DNA of 64,000 bases. Origin: Flavobacteriaceae bacterium PS02337 (GTDB taxonomy: Bacteria; Bacteroidota; Bacteroidia; Flavobacteriales; Flavobacteriaceae). The position numbers and the translations under genes were made by a program. The stretch is from assembly GCA_029959285.1 (NCBI GenBank), contig JASCOE010000001.1, forward strand, positions 620,001 to 684,000, in the 5' to 3' direction. Shown piece after piece: positions 61,695 through 64,000 of this stretch. A model generated the notes under the pieces. The model was not told where the DNA came from. It made no database searches and saw nothing but the letters and a program-made list of their open reading frames with translations. Position 1 is the first letter of the stretch. Each line of letters opens with the position of its first letter.

Positions 61695-62315
61695 TTATCG
61701 GCACTCTTCATTTTGTTTTTGTTTCGGAATCTTGCCGATTTCATAACATTCTATTATTTCTGGTTCTAACTGCTGTCTCAAAATTACGGCTAATTTCTGT
61801 CGGCTCCTAAATAATTTTACTTTCGCATTATTGGCCGATATATTCATTATTTTTCCAATTTCTTCTAAATTCTGATCATCAAAATAAAATAAATTTAAAA
61901 GGAAATTTTCATCATTGGGTAATAAATTTAAACATTTCTGAATGGTTTGCTTTCGTTCTTTTTCTTCTAAAGCGCTCAAAGCATTGTCCATTGTTTTAAT
62001 TAAATGAGAAGAAAATTCATCAATAGATATATTTAAATCTTCTTTCTTGCTTTTCTTCAAACGATCCAAACAAGTATTATATGCAATTTTATAAATCCAA
62101 GTCGAAAATTTAGATTCACCTTTAAACTTTGTCAGCGAATTATAAATCTTTATAAATGTATCTTGCGCAACTTCTTCTGCTTCTTCTCGGTTTTTAACCA
62201 TTTTTAGAGCCAAAGTAAAGATCATATCTTTATAACGATCAACAAGAACAGCAAAAGCATTTGTCTCGCCTTGCAGAATTTTATCGATATAATGTTGATC
62301 ACTTAATGTACTCAT
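61695..62315 (-). CDS. RNA polymerase sigma factor, ECF subfamily
   Basis: A 206-residue ECF sigma factor: region 2 (FAVLVDRYKDMIFTLALKMV, EEVAQDTFIKIY, STWIYKIAYNTCLD) and region 4 (LEEIGKIMNISANNAKVKLF). It has a short C-terminal extension of about 25 residues with IIECYEIGKI. Co-transcribed with the membrane protein downstream. The regulon is unknown. Confidence 0.9.
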   Translation of the reverse strand: MSTLSDQHYIDKILQGETNAFAVLVDRYKDMIFTLALKMVKNREEAEEVAQDTFIKIYNSLTKFKGESKFSTWIYKIAYNTCLDRLKKSKKEDLNISIDEFSSHLIKTMDNALSALEEKERKQTIQKCLNLLPNDENFLLNLFYFDDQNLEEIGKIMNISANNAKVKLFRSRQKLAVILRQQLEPEIIECYEIGKIPKQKQNEECR

Positions 62316-62576
62316 ATTATATAGGACGACAGTTTGTTTATTTAGGTTACAAGAATTTTAAAATAAATTCAAAATCTTTTACATATAAAGATGTGTTGTT
62401 GGGATTTGTCAAAGTTTCAAACTTTGATAATTTTTTTAGAGATTAAAATTAACTGATTATCAGTGAGTTTTTAATTTTTGAGTTTGAATTTTAAAATTTT
62501 TCACCAAAACTTGTAACCTCAATTTAAAAAGCCTCGTCATATGGAATATATCAATCAATTAAAAACGTAAATTATC

Positions 62577-62924
62577 ATGGACGACAAAATTTTAATCCCA
62601 ATTAGCTTTTTCTTAATGGTCTTCGGAATTGTTTATCTTATTTATTCAACAAGAAACAGAGAGCGTCTAGCTCTTATAGAAAAAGGTGTAGATGCCAGTA
62701 TTTTTATTCAAGGAAAAGGAAATGGAGTTCCTGCATGGAAAATCTTTGTGGTAAATCTAGCATTCTTATTAATAGGATGTGGTGTCGGAATTTTTATTGC
62801 ATTACTTATCACAACTTACACATCACTTAATGACGGAGCGGTTTATCCTTCAATTATTTTCATAATGGCAGGAATCGGACTTTTGACTGGATTTAAAACA
62901 GCAAAAGATTTAGATAAAGAGTAA
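62577..62924 (+). CDS. Small membrane protein (DUF6249-like)
   Basis: A 115-residue protein with three hydrophobic helices (about 5-25, 57-82 and 92-110) and the juxtamembrane motif NRERLALIEKGVD, which recurs in Bacteroidetes membrane proteins of the DUF6249 kind. It is divergent from the ECF sigma gene and may belong to its regulon (inference). It ends in a bidirectional terminator. Confidence 0.75.
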   Translation: MDDKILIPISFFLMVFGIVYLIYSTRNRERLALIEKGVDASIFIQGKGNGVPAWKIFVVNLAFLLIGCGVGIFIALLITTYTSLNDGAVYPSIIFIMAGIGLLTGFKTAKDLDKE

Positions 62925-62944
62925 TTAAAAAATTAAGTTAGTAC

Positions 62945-62977
62945 AAAAAACGCATCAAATAGTTGATGCGTTTTTTT
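62945..62977. terminator. Bidirectional terminator between membrane protein and rnhA
   Basis: AAAAAACGCATCAA, loop, TTGATGCGTTTTTTT: 8-bp GC-containing stem plus A/T runs; the T-run overlaps the rnhA stop codon. Confidence 0.9.
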
Positions 62978-63455
62978 ATTCTTTAGATCCAATAGTTTCG
63001 TAATAAACATCGACAGAAAGTTTGGGTTGCATGGATGCCATAACGGCCAATTGGTCGCAACGCTCATTTTGCGGATGGTTGTTATGACCTTTTATCCATT
63101 TAAAATCTACTTGATGTTTTCGGTAAACAATTAAAAAACGTTTCCATAAATCTGGATTTTTTCTTCCAGCAAATTTCTTTTTCTCCCAGCCTAAAACCCA
63201 TTTTTTTTCTACAGAATCAACAACGTATTTAGAATCCGAAATAACAAGAACTTTCATGTTTGGGTTTTTTAGTTTTTCCAGACCAACAATTACAGCAAGA
63301 AGTTCCATTCTATTATTTGTTGTTAGACGAAACCCTTCGTAAAATTCTTTTTTATGAGGTGTTCCGACCAATTCCATCACCACGCCGTAACCGCCATTTC
63401 CTGGATTTCCTTTTGCCGCGCCATCTGTATATATATGTACTTCGTGTTGGGACAT
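62976..63455 (-). CDS. rnhA: Ribonuclease HI
   Basis: A 159-residue RNase H: catalytic acids in YTDGAAKGNPG (Asp11), NRMELLAV (Glu), ISDSKYVVDS (Asp) and NERCDQLA (Asp), with GHNNHPQNE as the catalytic His loop. It removes RNA from RNA-DNA hybrids. The C-terminus is extended by about 15 residues. Confidence 0.95.
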   Translation of the reverse strand: MSQHEVHIYTDGAAKGNPGNGGYGVVMELVGTPHKKEFYEGFRLTTNNRMELLAVIVGLEKLKNPNMKVLVISDSKYVVDSVEKKWVLGWEKKKFAGRKNPDLWKRFLIVYRKHQVDFKWIKGHNNHPQNERCDQLAVMASMQPKLSVDVYYETIGSKE

Positions 63456-63472
63456 TTTTTTTTTTTTTGTTA

Positions 63473-63596
63473 ACCATATAAGTTATATAAGTCCATTTAA
63501 AGTATTGTCTTATATTTCTTAGGTTATTTAAAAGTTTATTCTGATTTTAATATTTTTTACCGTCAGCCTTAAATTATCTTATATAACTTATATGGT
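63473..63596. repeat. Perfect 19-bp inverted repeat spanning purN-rnhA gap
   Basis: ACCATATAAGTTATATAAG (63473-63491) is exactly complementary to the sequence at 63578-63596, with an AT-rich spacer of 86 bp between. The right arm includes the purN stop and last two codons. It may be a mobile-repeat remnant or a terminator-like structure. Confidence 0.85.
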
Positions 63597-64000
63597 AGAG
63601 TTTGAATCTTCAAGAATTCTATGAATAATCTCTGGAAAATGTTTTTGTTCCAATTCATGAATCTTTTCAGCAACTGTTTCTGGCGTATCTTCATCTGTTA
63701 AAGCAACATTTGCCTGAAAAATGATGCCACCTTCATCATAATTTTCGTTTACATAATGAATTGAGATTCCCGTTTCTTTTTCCTTATTGTTAACTATAGC
63801 TCTATGTATGTGCATTCCGTACATTCCTTTACCTCCATAATTAGGTAAAAGTGCCGGATGAATGTTTATTATTTTATTTGGATATTGTTCAATTATGTTC
63901 TCAGGAAATTTTAAAAGGAAACCAGCAAGAACTATCAAATCTGGGTCGATTTTCTGTATTTTTTGTAATACATTTCGTTCTAAAAGTTCGTTTTTTGAGA
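63588..64000 (-). CDS. purN: Phosphoribosylglycinamide formyltransferase (5' part outside window)
   Basis: The C-terminal 137 residues of PurN. The frame is open to the right window edge (IDPDLIVLAGFLLKFP). Visible motifs are NIHPALLPNYGGKGMYG with the catalytic Asn-His, and HYVNENYDEGGIIFQA with the catalytic Asp. It transfers a formyl group from 10-formyl-THF to GAR in purine synthesis. The last two codons and stop lie in an inverted repeat. Confidence 0.95.
   Translation of the reverse strand, partial: SKNELLERNVLQKIQKIDPDLIVLAGFLLKFPENIIEQYPNKIINIHPALLPNYGGKGMYGMHIHRAIVNNKEKETGISIHYVNENYDEGGIIFQANVALTDEDTPETVAEKIHELEQKHFPEIIHRILEDSNSTI

Noticed and set aside
63473-63596. Insertion sequence
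   Set aside because: Only 86 bp between the repeats, no transposase frame, and no target duplication visible.

Overview
The window is AT-rich, densely packed DNA of a Bacteroidetes bacterium, most probably a Flavobacterium close to F. johnsoniae. Grounds: a complete-looking flexirubin (aryl polyene plus dialkylresorcinol) pigment cluster with darA and darB, several exact or near matches to the Bacteroidetes -7 promoter box TAnnTTTG, almost no Shine-Dalgarno sequences, NUDIX-type and GntR-type sugar regulators, and many short flavobacterial intergenic repeats. No rRNA, phage, transposase or CRISPR array was seen; one tRNA (Leu, anticodon CAA) is present.

1-27 kb, minus strand: flexirubin locus. 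Reading in the direction of transcription: an aromatic (tyrosine) ammonia-lyase makes the aryl starter; a WG-repeat protein, FabG-type reductase, ketosynthase and ACP follow; then an LpxL-like acyltransferase, DarA and DarB (dialkylresorcinol half), two hot-dog dehydratases, small unknowns, a BtrH-like protein, an ABC exporter, a thioesterase, further ketosynthases (two active, one chain-length-factor-like, one truncated), a second ACP, a NodB-type deacetylase, a LolA-like carrier, lipoproteins, two tandem beta-barrel proteins, a FabZ-like protein, a GT2-DUF2062 protein and an MMPL transporter cut by the window edge. A halogenase-like flavoprotein is divergent from the ammonia-lyase, with a perfect palindrome between them.

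29-37 kb: uronate/deoxysugar acid catabolism (mutarotase, FAH-family hydrolase, two SDRs, UxaA-family dehydratase, AraC regulator, sodium/solute symporter), best read as a non-phosphorylative L-fucose-type pathway. 37-42 kb: Leloir genes galM-galK-galT and a divergent GntR regulator. 41.7-52 kb: L-arabinose regulon: NUDIX (AraR-like) regulator, GH51 and GH127 arabinofuranosidases, araB, araD, araA and a secreted mutarotase; the shared word ACACTTAT lies upstream of three of its transcription units.

52-64 kb: housekeeping genes: OsmC protein, tRNA-Leu, prs, rplY, pth, sod, purF, a PfkB kinase, an ECF sigma factor with a probable anti-sigma partner, rnhA and the 3' part of purN. Between sod and purF a gene-free 970-bp stretch holds a four-copy tandem array that looks like small RNA genes, each with its own terminator.

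A striking layer on top of the genes is repeat structure: a nested palindrome (outer arms TTTGCCACAGATTAAAAGG, inner hairpin GTCACCCTGAGCGAAGTCGA) occurs four times as a composite and also as separate parts, in one case supplying the last codons of a gene.
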